Assembly: GCA_035266845.1 (NCBI GenBank)
Contig: DATFMP010000022.1
Span: 62,001-126,000, forward strand
Length of the DNA stretch: 64,000 nt
Reading direction: 5' to 3'
Source: DATFMP01 sp035266845
GTDB taxonomy: Bacteria; SAR324; JACQKK01
Every line of letters begins with the position of its first letter. Positions within the stretch are counted from its first letter, which is position 1. Below, piece after piece: positions 1-8,123 of this stretch. The notes below the pieces were generated by a model that saw nothing but the letters and a program-made list of their open reading frames with translations, ran no database searches and was not told the origin of the DNA. A program made the position numbers and the translations under genes.

Positions 1-1
1 G

Positions 2-265
2 TTGCGAGCCGACCCCGCAGCACAACGCATGGGCGCGCCTTCGGAAGTCCGAGGCGCCCGGGTCACAGCGGCTTTCTTCAAAGGCCGCGCACTGGGTGCC
101 GAGCCCGCCGTCGTCGCGGATGGTATCGGACTCATCGTAGCCCCAGGGGGGCGGCTGCGCATCGTCGTTCGACTGACCATCGCGGAAGGAAAAATCGCCA
201 GGATCGATGCAATCGCCGAGGCCAAACATCTGGACCGGATCAAGCTGGCTGTCCTGGACGATTGA
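2..265 (+). CDS. ECF-type sigma factor, C-terminal end only (5' truncated by the window)
   Basis: The 87 visible residues match the C-terminal SnoaL-like extension of ECF41/SigJ-type sigma factors. The pattern is a substitution-tolerant stretch, then a beta hairpin with GRLRIVVRLTIAEGKIARID, then a terminal helix ending in AVLDD. In this family the extension modulates the sigma core rather than binding DNA. The reading frame is open to the left edge, so the true start and the sigma2/sigma4 domains lie outside the window. The next gene follows after about 150 bases that contain a repeat-like segment. The assignment rests on the tail alone, so I am fairly but not fully sure. Confidence 0.6.
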   Translation: MRADPAAQRMGAPSEVRGARVTAAFFKGRALGAEPAVVADGIGLIVAPGGRLRIVVRLTIAEGKIARIDAIAEAKHLDRIKLAVLDD

Positions 266-322
266 CTCCTCACCGGATTGATGCTCCCCCCTTGGCGGGA
301 TGGATCCATTGCCGCTTTGCCG

Positions 323-356
323 TTGCGACCTTGGCAGCTTGGTGTCTTTGCCAGAG
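323..356 (+). repeat. 34-nt dispersed repeat, family C, copy 1
   Basis: This block aligns without gaps to the reverse complement of 12557-12590, sharing the core TTGCG, then CCTTGGC, then CTTGG, then TTTGC. It sits in the gap between the sigma factor and the ABC ATPase, so it is intergenic. Short elements of this style are known as dispersed repeats in many GC-rich bacterial genomes. Confidence 0.5.
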
Positions 357-415
357 CCGAAGTTGCAGGGGCCCCGCCTCTTCCGCGCCCCCGGAATTGC
401 TGCCATCATGATGAA

Positions 416-1186
416 ATGGACGATTTCGCGCGGGCCGCCATCGCGGTGGAGCACCTGACCAAGCGCTACGGGGACGTGGCCGCGGTGGACGACCTGACAT
501 TCTACGTCCAGCACGGCACCACCACCGGGCTGCTGGGCGGCAACGGCGCGGGCAAGACCACCACGCTCTCCATGCTGGTGGGGCTGCTGCTGCCCGACTC
601 CGGCCGCATCCAGGTGCTGGGCGTGGACATGCTGCGCCACCGCTACCGCGCGCTGGGGCGCATGAACTACTCCTCGCCCTACGTGGACCTGCCCTTCCGC
701 CTGACCGTTTGGGACAACCTGCGCGTCTATGCGGGGCTCTACGGCTTGGCCCGGCCCCGTGAGCGCATCTACGCGCTGGCGGAGGAGCTGACACTGGTGC
801 CATTCCTCAAGCGGGCCTACGGGTCGCTTTCCGCCGGACAGAAGACGCGCGTGGCGCTGGCCAAGGCGCTGCTCAACGAGCCGGAGGTGTTGCTGATGGA
901 CGAGCCCACCGCCTCGCTCGATCCCGACATGGCGGACTACGTGCGCACCTACCTGAAGCGCTACCAGGCGCGCACGGGTGCGACCATGCTGCTGGCCTCC
1001 CACAACATGACGGAGGTGGAGCGCATCTGCGACGACGTGATCATCCTGCGCGAGGGCAAGAAGGTGGACCAGGGCGCGCCCCACGCGCTGATCGTGAAGC
1101 ACGGCCGGCGGACGCTGGAGGACGTGTTCATCGACATCGCCCGCCGCCGCAGCCCGGAGGACGACGTGCCGGAGGCCGCCTCATGA
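416..1186 (+). CDS. ABC transporter ATP-binding protein (ABC-2 exporter type)
   Basis: A 256-residue ATPase that powers the membrane protein encoded immediately downstream. Walker A GGNGAGKT is at about residues 41-48, the signature LSAGQ near 138-142, Walker B LLMDEP near 159-164, and a switch histidine in LLASHNM. This layout is typical of NodI/CcmA/DrrA-like ATPases paired with ABC-2 permeases. I chose ATG 416 because the product then starts just before the first beta strand; an in-frame start at 278 would add a tail derived from a repeat. The stop overlaps the permease start (ATGA), indicating translational coupling. The substrate cannot be told from sequence. Confidence 0.85.
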   Translation: MDDFARAAIAVEHLTKRYGDVAAVDDLTFYVQHGTTTGLLGGNGAGKTTTLSMLVGLLLPDSGRIQVLGVDMLRHRYRALGRMNYSSPYVDLPFRLTVWDNLRVYAGLYGLARPRERIYALAEELTLVPFLKRAYGSLSAGQKTRVALAKALLNEPEVLLMDEPTASLDPDMADYVRTYLKRYQARTGATMLLASHNMTEVERICDDVIILREGKKVDQGAPHALIVKHGRRTLEDVFIDIARRRSPEDDVPEAAS

Positions 1187-2010
1187 GCGCCGCCGTGCCC
1201 GCCGCCTCGCCCGTGGTGCTGTCCGTGCGCCGCATCGGGGCCATGGTGATGCGCTACCTGTTCCTGCTGCGCAACTCCTGGCCGCGCGTGCTGGAGATGG
1301 TGTACTGGCCCACGGTGCAGCTCATCCTGTGGGGCTTCATCACGCGCTTCTTCGTGACGCACGACTCCTGGCTGGCCCAGGCCGCCGGCGTGCTGATCAC
1401 CGCCGTGCTGCTGTGGGATGTGCTGTACCGCGGGCAGCTCGGCGTGTCGCTGATGTTCTTCGAGGAGATGTATGCGCGCAACCTGGGGCACCTGTTCGTG
1501 AGCCCCCTGCGGCCGTACGAGCTGGTGCTGTCCCTGCTCACGATGAGCCTGATCCGCACGCTGATCAGCTTCGGTGGGGCCTCCCTGCTGGCGATCCCGC
1601 TGTACCAGTTCTCCATCTACTCCCTGGGCTTTCCACTGCTGCTGTTCTTCTTCAACCTATTGGTGATGGGTTGGGCGCTGGGCCTGCTCATCGTGAGCCT
1701 GGTGATGCGCTACGGGCTGGGGGCCGAGAGCCTGGCCTGGGTCGCGATCTTCGCCATCGCGCCCTTCAGCGGCGTGTACTATCCCATCGCCACGCTGCCC
1801 GTGTGGCTGCAGCCGCTGGCCTGGTCGCTGCCCTCCAGCTACATCTTCGAGGGCATGCGCGCCATCGAGATCCATCACGTCGTGGAGTGGCACCTGCTGG
1901 GGGCCGCGGCGGGCCTCAACGCGGTGTACCTGGCGATCGCCGTGGGCGTGTTCCTGGTGGCATTCGGCTATGCGCGCCGCCACGGGTTGCTGCTCAACGT
2001 CGGCGAGTAG
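1183..2010 (+). CDS. ABC-2 type transporter permease
   Basis: A 275-residue integral membrane protein with about six hydrophobic segments and the ABC-2 family pattern. It has an N-terminal cytoplasmic helix followed by LRNSWPRVLEMVYWPTVQLI, and a late PFSGVYYPIATLPVWLQPLAW stretch typical of the NodJ/DrrB coupling region. It overlaps the ATPase gene by four bases, so the two form a half-transporter pair, probably for export of a lipid, polysaccharide or drug. No substrate can be inferred. About 190 bases separate it from the next operon, which has its own promoter. Confidence 0.85.
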   Translation: MSAAVPAASPVVLSVRRIGAMVMRYLFLLRNSWPRVLEMVYWPTVQLILWGFITRFFVTHDSWLAQAAGVLITAVLLWDVLYRGQLGVSLMFFEEMYARNLGHLFVSPLRPYELVLSLLTMSLIRTLISFGGASLLAIPLYQFSIYSLGFPLLLFFFNLLVMGWALGLLIVSLVMRYGLGAESLAWVAIFAIAPFSGVYYPIATLPVWLQPLAWSLPSSYIFEGMRAIEIHHVVEWHLLGAAAGLNAVYLAIAVGVFLVAFGYARRHGLLLNVGE

Positions 2011-2061
2011 GCACACCGCCACCATCCCCCGACCCACGGTCATTGCGGCTGCGCATATCGC

Positions 2062-2091
2062 TTGTCGGGCTTGGCTTGGCGGGTATAAAAT
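2062..2091 (+). promoter_or_regulatory. Putative sigma70 promoter for the MacAB-like operon
   Basis: TTGTCG at 2062-2067 is followed by TATAAA (2084-2089, 16-nt spacing) or TAAAAT (2086-2091, 18-nt spacing). The AT-rich island TATAAAATAGAAT stands out sharply from the GC-rich surroundings. It lies about 110 bases upstream of the macA-like start. The call is by eye only. Confidence 0.45.
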
Positions 2092-2200
2092 AGAATCTGT
2101 GTTCGGATTACAGCGTTAATCGTGCCAGGTCGCACGACCCTCGCCCCGCCGTGCTGGCCGGCGGCAGCCCGCCCCCCTTCCCCGGGTATGAAGGCGCACC

Positions 2201-3475
2201 ATGGAACAGAGTCATTCCGCGCCGGAAATCAAGGAACTCCTCGGCATCGATCAAGTGACCCGCCGCCACCAGCGCCTGAAGCGCTGGATAGGCGGCGGCG
2301 GTGTGCTGTTGCTGGCCGTCGCCGCCGTGCTGGCATGGCGCCTGACCTCGCGCAGCGACGCGCCCCAGTATAAGACCGAGGCGGCCACCAAGGCGGACCT
2401 CGTCGTGCAGGTAACGGCCACGGGTAGCCTGGAGCCCATCACCCAGGTAGACGTGGGCTCGGAGCTGTCGGGCATCATCCGTACGCTCAGCGTGGACTAC
2501 AACGACCGCGTCAAGGCCGGGCAGGTAATGGCAAGGCTGGATTCGGCCAAGCAGGAGGCGCAGGTGCAGCAGTCGATGGCGGCCCTGGAAGCCGCCCAGG
2601 CGCAGGTGCTGAATGCCAAGGCCACCGTGGAGCAGACCCACCTGCAACTGCAGCGGCTGCGGGAGCTGGCGCCCACCCAGTCCGTCTCCGCCCACGATCT
2701 GCAGGCGGCCGAGGCGGACTACAAGCGCGCCCTGGCCGTGCTGGCCGTGAACCAGGCGGACGTGGACAAGGCCAAGGCCAATCTCAACGCGGACCAGATC
2801 ACGCTTTCCAAGATGGCGATCCGCGCCCCCATTGACGGCATCGTGCTGCGCCGCAACGTGGAGGTGGGCCAGACCGTCGCGGCCTCGCTGCAGGCGCCCG
2901 TGTTGTTCACGTTGGCGGACAACCTGCGCAAGATGCAGATCAGCGTGGCCGTGGACGAGGCGGACGTGGGCAAGGTGCAGAAGGGACAGTCGGCCGTCTT
3001 CACCGTGGATGCCTACCCGGACCGCTCCTTCTCCGCCACGGTAACCGAGGTGCGCTACGCGCCGCAGACCGTGGCCGGGGTGGTCACCTACGAGGCCCTG
3101 CTGGGCGTGGACAACAGCGACCTCCTGCTGCGCCCCGGCATGACGGCCACGGCCAACATCACCGTGTCCCGGCACGACGACGCGTTGTTGGTGCCCAACG
3201 CCGCGCTGCGTTTCACGCCGCCGCAGTCTGCCCAGAACAATGGCGGTTCGAGCTGGCTGCGCTCGCTGATGGGCCGGCGCCAGCACAGCTCGCCCCAGCC
3301 GGCCGCGGCGGAGGCCAAGGGCGCGCAGCGGGTCGTGTGGACCCTGCGCGACAACCGGCCCGTGGCCATCCCGGTCACCGTGGGCCAGACGGACGGCCGC
3401 GTGACCCAGGTGGTGCAGGGCGAGCTGAAGCCCGGCACACGGCTGCTGGTGGACCTGCTCCAGGCCAAGCCATGA
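2201..3475 (+). CDS. Periplasmic adaptor (membrane fusion) protein, MacA-like
   Basis: A 424-residue membrane fusion protein that would bridge an inner-membrane ABC exporter to an outer-membrane channel. It has one N-terminal membrane anchor (about residues 30-48). A lipoyl-like half follows (VDVGSELSGII, then VKAGQVMARLD), then a heptad-rich hairpin rich in Ala and Gln, the second lipoyl half (IRAPIDGIVLRRNVEVGQTV), and beta-barrel and membrane-proximal domains (RPGMTATANITV). The ATPase and permease follow at once, with the ATPase start inside its last codons. No TolC-like gene lies nearby, so the outer-membrane partner must be encoded elsewhere. Family placement is firm; calling it MacA in the strict sense is inference. 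Confidence 0.85.
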   Translation: MEQSHSAPEIKELLGIDQVTRRHQRLKRWIGGGGVLLLAVAAVLAWRLTSRSDAPQYKTEAATKADLVVQVTATGSLEPITQVDVGSELSGIIRTLSVDYNDRVKAGQVMARLDSAKQEAQVQQSMAALEAAQAQVLNAKATVEQTHLQLQRLRELAPTQSVSAHDLQAAEADYKRALAVLAVNQADVDKAKANLNADQITLSKMAIRAPIDGIVLRRNVEVGQTVAASLQAPVLFTLADNLRKMQISVAVDEADVGKVQKGQSAVFTVDAYPDRSFSATVTEVRYAPQTVAGVVTYEALLGVDNSDLLLRPGMTATANITVSRHDDALLVPNAALRFTPPQSAQNNGGSSWLRSLMGRRQHSSPQPAAAEAKGAQRVVWTLRDNRPVAIPVTVGQTDGRVTQVVQGELKPGTRLLVDLLQAKP

Positions 3476-4218
3476 CGCCCGCCACGAGCGAAGCCGAGGC
3501 CGTCCCTACCGGTGTGCCGGGGGCGCCACTGCTGGAGCTGCGGGGTGTGACCAAGATCTATGGCACGGGGCAGGCCGAGGTGCAGGCACTGCGCGGGATC
3601 GACCTGTCCATCCGCGACGGGGAGTTCGTGGCCGTGATGGGCCCCAGCGGCTCGGGAAAGTCCACCGCCATGAACCTGCTGGGCTGCCTGGATGTGCCCA
3701 CAGGGGGCGCCTACCTGTTCCGCGGGGTAGACGCGGGGCAGCTCAGCCAGGACCAGCGCGCGCTGCTGCGCCGCTACTTCCTGGGCTTCGTGTTCCAGGG
3801 CTACAACCTGCTCAACCGCACCTCCGCGCTGGAGAATGTGGAGCTGCCGCTGATCTACCGCGGCACGCCCCACGCCGAGCGCCGCGAGCGCGCCCATGCG
3901 GCGATGGCGGCCGTGGGCCTCACGGGCTGGGAGCATCACACGCCCGGCGAGCTTTCCGGCGGCCAGCAGCAGAGGGTCGCCATCGCCCGCGCCATCGTGA
4001 CCGAGCCCAGCCTGCTGCTGGCGGACGAGCCCACGGGGAACCTGGATACCGCGCGCAGCCGGGAGATCATGGATCTGCTCAAGAGCTTCAACCGCGAGCG
4101 GCACCTCACCATCGTGATGGTTACCCACGAGGCGGACATCGCGGCATACGCCGAGCGCACCGTGCACTTCGTGGACGGCCGCATCGATTCCGATACGCTC
4201 AAGGAGCGCGTGGCCTGA
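3472..4218 (+). CDS. ABC transporter ATP-binding protein, MacB/LolD-like
   Basis: A 248-residue ATPase with Walker A GPSGSGKST, Q-loop FVFQGYNLL, signature LSGGQQQR, Walker B LLLADEPTGNLD and switch histidine VTHEAD. The PSGSGKST/ADEPTGNLD combination is diagnostic of the MacB/LolD/FtsE class. It begins within the last codons of the adaptor gene (ATGA overlap) and ends one base into the permease start, so three genes form one translationally coupled operon. In E. coli MacB, ATPase and permease are one polypeptide; here they are separate chains, as in many YknXYZ-type exporters. Confidence 0.9.
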   Translation: MTPATSEAEAVPTGVPGAPLLELRGVTKIYGTGQAEVQALRGIDLSIRDGEFVAVMGPSGSGKSTAMNLLGCLDVPTGGAYLFRGVDAGQLSQDQRALLRRYFLGFVFQGYNLLNRTSALENVELPLIYRGTPHAERRERAHAAMAAVGLTGWEHHTPGELSGGQQQRVAIARAIVTEPSLLLADEPTGNLDTARSREIMDLLKSFNRERHLTIVMVTHEADIAAYAERTVHFVDGRIDSDTLKERVA

Positions 4219-5432
4219 TGTTCCTGGAAACGCTGCTGCTGGCGGCGCGCGAGATCCGCCGCAACGTGCTGCGCTCGTCCCTCACCATCCTGGGGGTGGT
4301 GATCGGGGTAGCCGCCGTTATCACTATGGTCACGGTGGGCAACGGCGCCACGGCCCGCGTCACGTCCGACATTTCCTCCCTGGGTAGCAACCTGCTGATC
4401 GTGCGGCCGGGGCAGCACCGGCACGGGCCCGGCGGCACCAGTTCCGGCGCGGACCCCCTGCGCCAGCAGGACCTGGACGCCATCACCACCCAGGTTTCCG
4501 GGCTGGCCGCCGTGGCCCCGCTGGTCTCGCGAGGCGTGCAGGCCGTCTATGCGGACCAAAACTGGTCCACCAGCGTTTCCGGCACCACCGACGGCTTCTT
4601 CCAGGCCCGCAACTGGGGCCTGACGGAGGGCCGCCAATTTACCGAGGGTGAACTGCGCGGCGGCGCAGCCGTGTGCATCCTGGGCCAGACGGTGCGCAGC
4701 AAGCTCTTCGGCGCGCAGAATCCGCTGGGCGCCATGATCCGCCTGGAGAAGCTCTCCTGCCACGTGATCGGGCTGTTGGAATCGAAGGGCCAGTCGAGCT
4801 TCGGCACGGACATGGACGACCTGGTGCTGGTGCCCCTGCGCACCTTCCAGCGCCGCATCGCGGGCAATGTGGAAAACATCGGCACGCTCCTGGTCTCCGC
4901 GGAGAACTCCGTCTCCACCGAGAAGGTGCAGCGGGACATCGAGGCTCTGCTGCGTCAGCGCCGCCACATCGCGCCGGGCATGGATGACGACTTCTGGGTG
5001 ATGGACATGAAGGAGATCGCCGCCACCGTCTCGGGCGCCACGCGCGTGCTCACGGGCCTGCTGGGCGCCGTGGCGGCGGTGAGCCTGCTGGTCGGTGGCA
5101 TCGGCATCATGAACATCATGCTGGTCTCCGTGACGGAGCGCACGCGGGAGATCGGCACGCGCCTCGCCATCGGCGCGCTGGCGCGCGACGTGCTGCTGCA
5201 GTTCCTGGTGGAGGCCGTGGTGCTCTCCTCGCTGGGCGGTGTCGTGGGCATCCTGCTGGGGCTGGGTGGCGCAGCCCTGGGTGCGCATCTGCTCAAGGTG
5301 CCATTCGTGTTCAATCCCGGCATCGTCGCCATCGCCTTCGTCTTCTCTGCGGCGGTGGGTGTGGTCTTTGGCTACTTCCCGGCGCGCCAGGCCGCCCGCC
5401 TCAATCCTATCGAGGCCCTGCGCCACGAATAG
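4218..5432 (+). CDS. ABC transporter permease, MacB-like (FtsX superfamily)
   Basis: A 404-residue permease. It has an N-terminal transmembrane helix (SSLTILGVVIGVAAVITMV), a large MacB periplasmic core of roughly 230 residues, then three membrane helices. The conserved stretch VGGIGIMNIMLVSVTERTRE and the ending GYFPARQAARLNPIEALRHE are hallmark FtsX/MacB sequences. These proteins act as mechanotransmitters, moving substrate from the periplasm through the adaptor and outer-membrane channel. It is the last gene of the adaptor-ATPase-permease operon. Likely cargo is a peptide, macrolide or siderophore, but nothing in the window narrows that. Confidence 0.88.
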   Translation: MFLETLLLAAREIRRNVLRSSLTILGVVIGVAAVITMVTVGNGATARVTSDISSLGSNLLIVRPGQHRHGPGGTSSGADPLRQQDLDAITTQVSGLAAVAPLVSRGVQAVYADQNWSTSVSGTTDGFFQARNWGLTEGRQFTEGELRGGAAVCILGQTVRSKLFGAQNPLGAMIRLEKLSCHVIGLLESKGQSSFGTDMDDLVLVPLRTFQRRIAGNVENIGTLLVSAENSVSTEKVQRDIEALLRQRRHIAPGMDDDFWVMDMKEIAATVSGATRVLTGLLGAVAAVSLLVGGIGIMNIMLVSVTERTREIGTRLAIGALARDVLLQFLVEAVVLSSLGGVVGILLGLGGAALGAHLLKVPFVFNPGIVAIAFVFSAAVGVVFGYFPARQAARLNPIEALRHE

Positions 5433-5444
5433 CGGCGCGCCGGC

Positions 5445-5520
5445 TTTGGTCGGAGTCTGCATTGGGAGCGCGGGGGCCCGTGGTCCCCGCACTGGAATGC
5501 TTGTGGTTTCAAGCGGCCCC
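5445..5520 (+). repeat. 76-nt dispersed repeat, family B, copy 1
   Basis: This intergenic block aligns without gaps over 76 positions to 54417-54492. Shared landmarks are TTGGTC at the left end, GCGCGGGGGCC and GGTCCCC in the centre (a small hairpin), GGAAT, and AGCGGCCCC at the right end. It lies between the MacB-like permease and the SRPBCC gene. Confidence 0.55.
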
Positions 5521-5534
5521 CCTGGAGATGCCGC

Positions 5535-5993
5535 ATGGTATCGCGCCCACAGGACCACCCCGACGTTTCGCTGACCATCCGCCGCACGTTTCCCGCGGCG
5601 CGCGAGCGCGTGTTCCGGGCGTGGACGGACCCCGCCTTGCTGCGGCAGTGGTGCTGCCCGGTCGGCTTCACGGTGGCCGCGGCCGAAGTGGACCTGCGCA
5701 CGGGGGGCCACTACCGCATTGCCATGCAGCCGCCGGACGCGGGCGAGCCCAGCATCGCCCATGGCACGTACCGGGAGGTCATGCCGCCCGAGCGCCTCGT
5801 CTGCACGTGGCAATGGGAAGGCGAAGAAACGGGCGAGACCCTGGTGACGGTGGAGTTTCACGGCTTGGGGGGCGAGACGGAGATCGTGCTGCTGCACGAA
5901 CAGTTCCCTGCGCCGGATACCCGCGACCGGCACAACGAGGGCTGGATCTCGTGCCTGGAGCACCTTGCGCAGGCGCTGCCCAACCTGGCCTGA
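5535..5993 (+). CDS. SRPBCC domain protein (AHSA1/CalC family)
   Basis: A 152-residue single-domain protein of the START/Bet v1-like fold. The signature is at residues 11-35: a beta strand, FPAARERVFRAWTDPALLRQW, then GFTVAAAEVDLRTGGHYRIAM, and later PPERLVCTWQWEGE and ETLVTVEFH. These proteins bind hydrophobic ligands in a deep pocket, and many are encoded beside ArsR regulators; none is seen here. ATG 5535 follows GGAGATG at a good distance. The role is unknown. The downstream methyltransferase is in the same direction but about 300 bases away. Confidence 0.8.
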   Translation: MVSRPQDHPDVSLTIRRTFPAARERVFRAWTDPALLRQWCCPVGFTVAAAEVDLRTGGHYRIAMQPPDAGEPSIAHGTYREVMPPERLVCTWQWEGEETGETLVTVEFHGLGGETEIVLLHEQFPAPDTRDRHNEGWISCLEHLAQALPNLA

Positions 5994-6288
5994 GCCGGCC
6001 ACGGCCCGTATCGGCTTCGCACAGCACCCGCATCCGCTCCTGCGCCATGGCGGCTCGCCCATCCGGGCGGGCTCGTCGGGCACGGGCGCACCGCATCGGC
6101 TACCCCGCCTCCTCCCCCTCGTTGTTGGCCGCAAAGTTGCAATCCATTGCACCGGGATCCGTGCATGCGGGCGTCGTGCGGCTGACGCCATCGTGCGGCG
6201 AATCCCGCGGCCTCCGGGTCAAGGCCCATCAACCACACGGTCAAGCGTCTGCATGCAGGCGCAATGCACACCAAGCGGACGAGGCGAG

Positions 6289-7212
6289 ATGGTGGAGCAG
6301 GCACACGACAAGGCGGTCGCCTTCTGGGGCGAGACGATGGCCGACGAGGAGCCATTGCGCGAAACGCGCTTCCCGCTGGTGGAGGTGCAGACCGCCATCG
6401 CCTGGCGGGTGATCGAGCCGTGCCTGCAGGGCACATTGCGCGTGCTCGATGCCGGGGCCGGGACGGGGCGCTACTCGCTGCCCATCGCCGCACAGGGGCA
6501 CCACGTAACGCACCTGGATGTCTCGCCGGCGATGCTGCAACGGGCCATGGCCTCGGCGGCGCACGAGGGACTGGCCGAGATCGAGTTCCGCCAGGGGGAC
6601 GTGTGCAACCTGTCCGCCTTCGCGGATCGCGCCTTCGACCTGACGCTGTGCCTGGACGCGCCCGTGTCCTACGCCTGGCCGCACCACGCGCGGGCGCTGG
6701 GGGAGGTCTGCCGCGTGACGGGCGAGCGCTTGGTGCTGATGGTCTCCAGTCGCAGCGGAGCGCTGCCGTTCATGATCGACTTCGACATGGCCGGGAGCTT
6801 CGTGCCGCCAGGGCAGGGCGAAGGGCACGATCCGTTCTTCCTGACGGAGAGCATCCTGCGCCACGGCGTGGAGCGCTTCCCGCCTGAGTTCGAGCCCTGG
6901 CTGCGCCGCGAGGGCAAGCTAACCCCGCCGGACTACGCCTTCACCGCGCCGGAGCTGACGGACCTGCTGGAGGCCGAGGGCTTCGCCGTGCAGCTCATCG
7001 GCGGACCGGGGGCCCTGGCGCGCAGCATCCGCCCGGAGAGCCTGGAGCGCATCCGCAGCGACCCGGCGCTCTTCGAGCGCTTTATCGGCTACAGCGTCGC
7101 CTTCGACTTCGACCCCTACAACGTCGGCCTCGGCGCCGTGAACCTGATGGTGGTGGCCCACCGCGTCGGCGAACCCGCCAGGCGCCGGCACGGCAAGCGT
7201 CGCCAGGCATAG
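6289..7212 (+). CDS. Class I SAM-dependent methyltransferase
   Basis: A 307-residue methyltransferase with motif I LRVLDAGAGTGRYSLPIA (SAM glycine loop), an acidic residue after the second strand (THLDVSPAM), motif II REGD-like EFRQGDVCNLS, and FDLTLCLDAPVSY for motif III/IV. The substrate-binding region after residue 150 is not diagnostic. ATG 6289 is preceded by GACGAGGCGAG, a fair ribosome site; an in-frame ATG at 6253 is the alternative. The 300 bases upstream contain no convincing gene. The substrate may be a small molecule, but this is not determined. Confidence 0.78.
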   Translation: MVEQAHDKAVAFWGETMADEEPLRETRFPLVEVQTAIAWRVIEPCLQGTLRVLDAGAGTGRYSLPIAAQGHHVTHLDVSPAMLQRAMASAAHEGLAEIEFRQGDVCNLSAFADRAFDLTLCLDAPVSYAWPHHARALGEVCRVTGERLVLMVSSRSGALPFMIDFDMAGSFVPPGQGEGHDPFFLTESILRHGVERFPPEFEPWLRREGKLTPPDYAFTAPELTDLLEAEGFAVQLIGGPGALARSIRPESLERIRSDPALFERFIGYSVAFDFDPYNVGLGAVNLMVVAHRVGEPARRRHGKRRQA

Positions 7213-7328
7213 TCCGATAAGCGGATTCGGGGATATACGTCTCCCTGTGCCCGCCGAGGGGCGGGCCCGGCGATGCGGGCTGGGTGTGTGGCCGGCGGGC
7301 CCTGATCGGCGCCGCGGCCTGCGCCGGG

Positions 7329-7763
7329 TTACTTGATGCCGATCAGACGCACTTCGAAGATCAGCGTCTTGCCGGCGAGCGGATGATTGCCGTCCAGCAC
7401 GCCCTCTTCCGGCGTGACCTCGGCGACGTACCACACCTGCCCGCCCTGCTGGCCGTCCGACAGCGCGTCGCCCACCTTGGCATCCTGCGGGATGCGCTCG
7501 CGGGGGATGCGGATCACCAGTTCCTCGTTGCGCGGGCCATAGGCCTGATCGGGCGGAATCTCGACCGTTTTCTCCTGCCCCACCTCCATGCCCATCACGG
7601 CATCGCTCATGCCCGGGATGATGCGGTTGCTTCCCGCCTCGAACTCGAACGTGCCGCGTCCATCCGTGCTGTCAAAGACCGTTCCGTCCTCCAGTTTGCC
7701 GACGTATTCGATCTCGACTTGATCGCCCTGCTTTACGGCTTGTTCAATCGTCTGCTCAGTCAT
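7329..7763 (-). CDS. FKBP-type peptidyl-prolyl isomerase (SlyD-like)
   Basis: A 144-residue isomerase. The FKBP core is visible as VEIEYVGKLEDGTVFDST near residue 20, IPGMSDAVMGMEVGQEKTVEIPPDQAYG in the middle (given here as two joined conserved blocks), an inserted-in-flap segment with GQVWYVAEVTPEEGVLDGNH, and the closing strand LIFEVRLIGI. The order flap-insert-LAGKTL is that of SlyD/FkpB types, which combine isomerase and chaperone activity in the cytoplasm. The His/Cys-rich metal tail of E. coli SlyD is absent. It is transcribed divergently from the glyoxylate operon. Confidence 0.88.
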   Translation of the reverse strand: MTEQTIEQAVKQGDQVEIEYVGKLEDGTVFDSTDGRGTFEFEAGSNRIIPGMSDAVMGMEVGQEKTVEIPPDQAYGPRNEELVIRIPRERIPQDAKVGDALSDGQQGGQVWYVAEVTPEEGVLDGNHPLAGKTLIFEVRLIGIK

Positions 7764-8016
7764 CGTGCCTCTGCTCAGTGTCCGGTACCGTGCCCGTCCG
7801 CATGCGTCCGGGACCGTTCGGGCCTCTACCCGTCGGTCCAGCGTCGCGTGTCTGAGCCTGGATTGATACCCCGTGAGCGCCAGAAATTCGATAATAGACT
7901 GAACTCACAGCATAAAATGATATTCCGTTGCGACACTGGGACGCGCCCGGCAACCTTCCGGGCCCATTCCCAGCAGGGGCCTGCCGGGCCGACCGTCGTT
8001 GCGAATTCATGTAATT

Positions 8017-8059
8017 AGCGAAAATTCGCTTGACACGTATTTTCGCTGTTGATTACACT
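8017..8059 (+). promoter_or_regulatory. Promoter and inverted-repeat operator of the glyoxylate operon
   Basis: A perfect -35 TTGACA (8030-8035) and TACACT (8054-8059, 18-nt spacing) lie 65 bases before the malate synthase start. The -35 is enclosed by an exact inverted repeat, AGCGAAAAT at 8017-8025 and ATTTTCGCT at 8039-8047. An extra half-site inside gives the compact palindrome AGCGAAAATTCGCT (8017-8030). This geometry suits a repressor that blocks RNA polymerase. The remainder of the 360-base gap from 7764 holds no gene that I can support. Confidence 0.6.
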
Positions 8060-8123
8060 CGCCGCGAGTGGCCCTTCCGGCTGGAGCGGGCCGACCCTAC
8101 GCACCGCAACTGGAGACCCGGTC

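Noticed and set aside
278..415. In-frame N-terminal extension of the first ABC ATPase
   Set aside because: The extra residues come from repeat-like intergenic sequence and precede the normal family start at ATG 416.
7284..8018. Long open frame opposite the FKBP gene
   Set aside because: It is the shadow of the FKBP gene plus its upstream region; it has no family similarity and crosses a promoter region.
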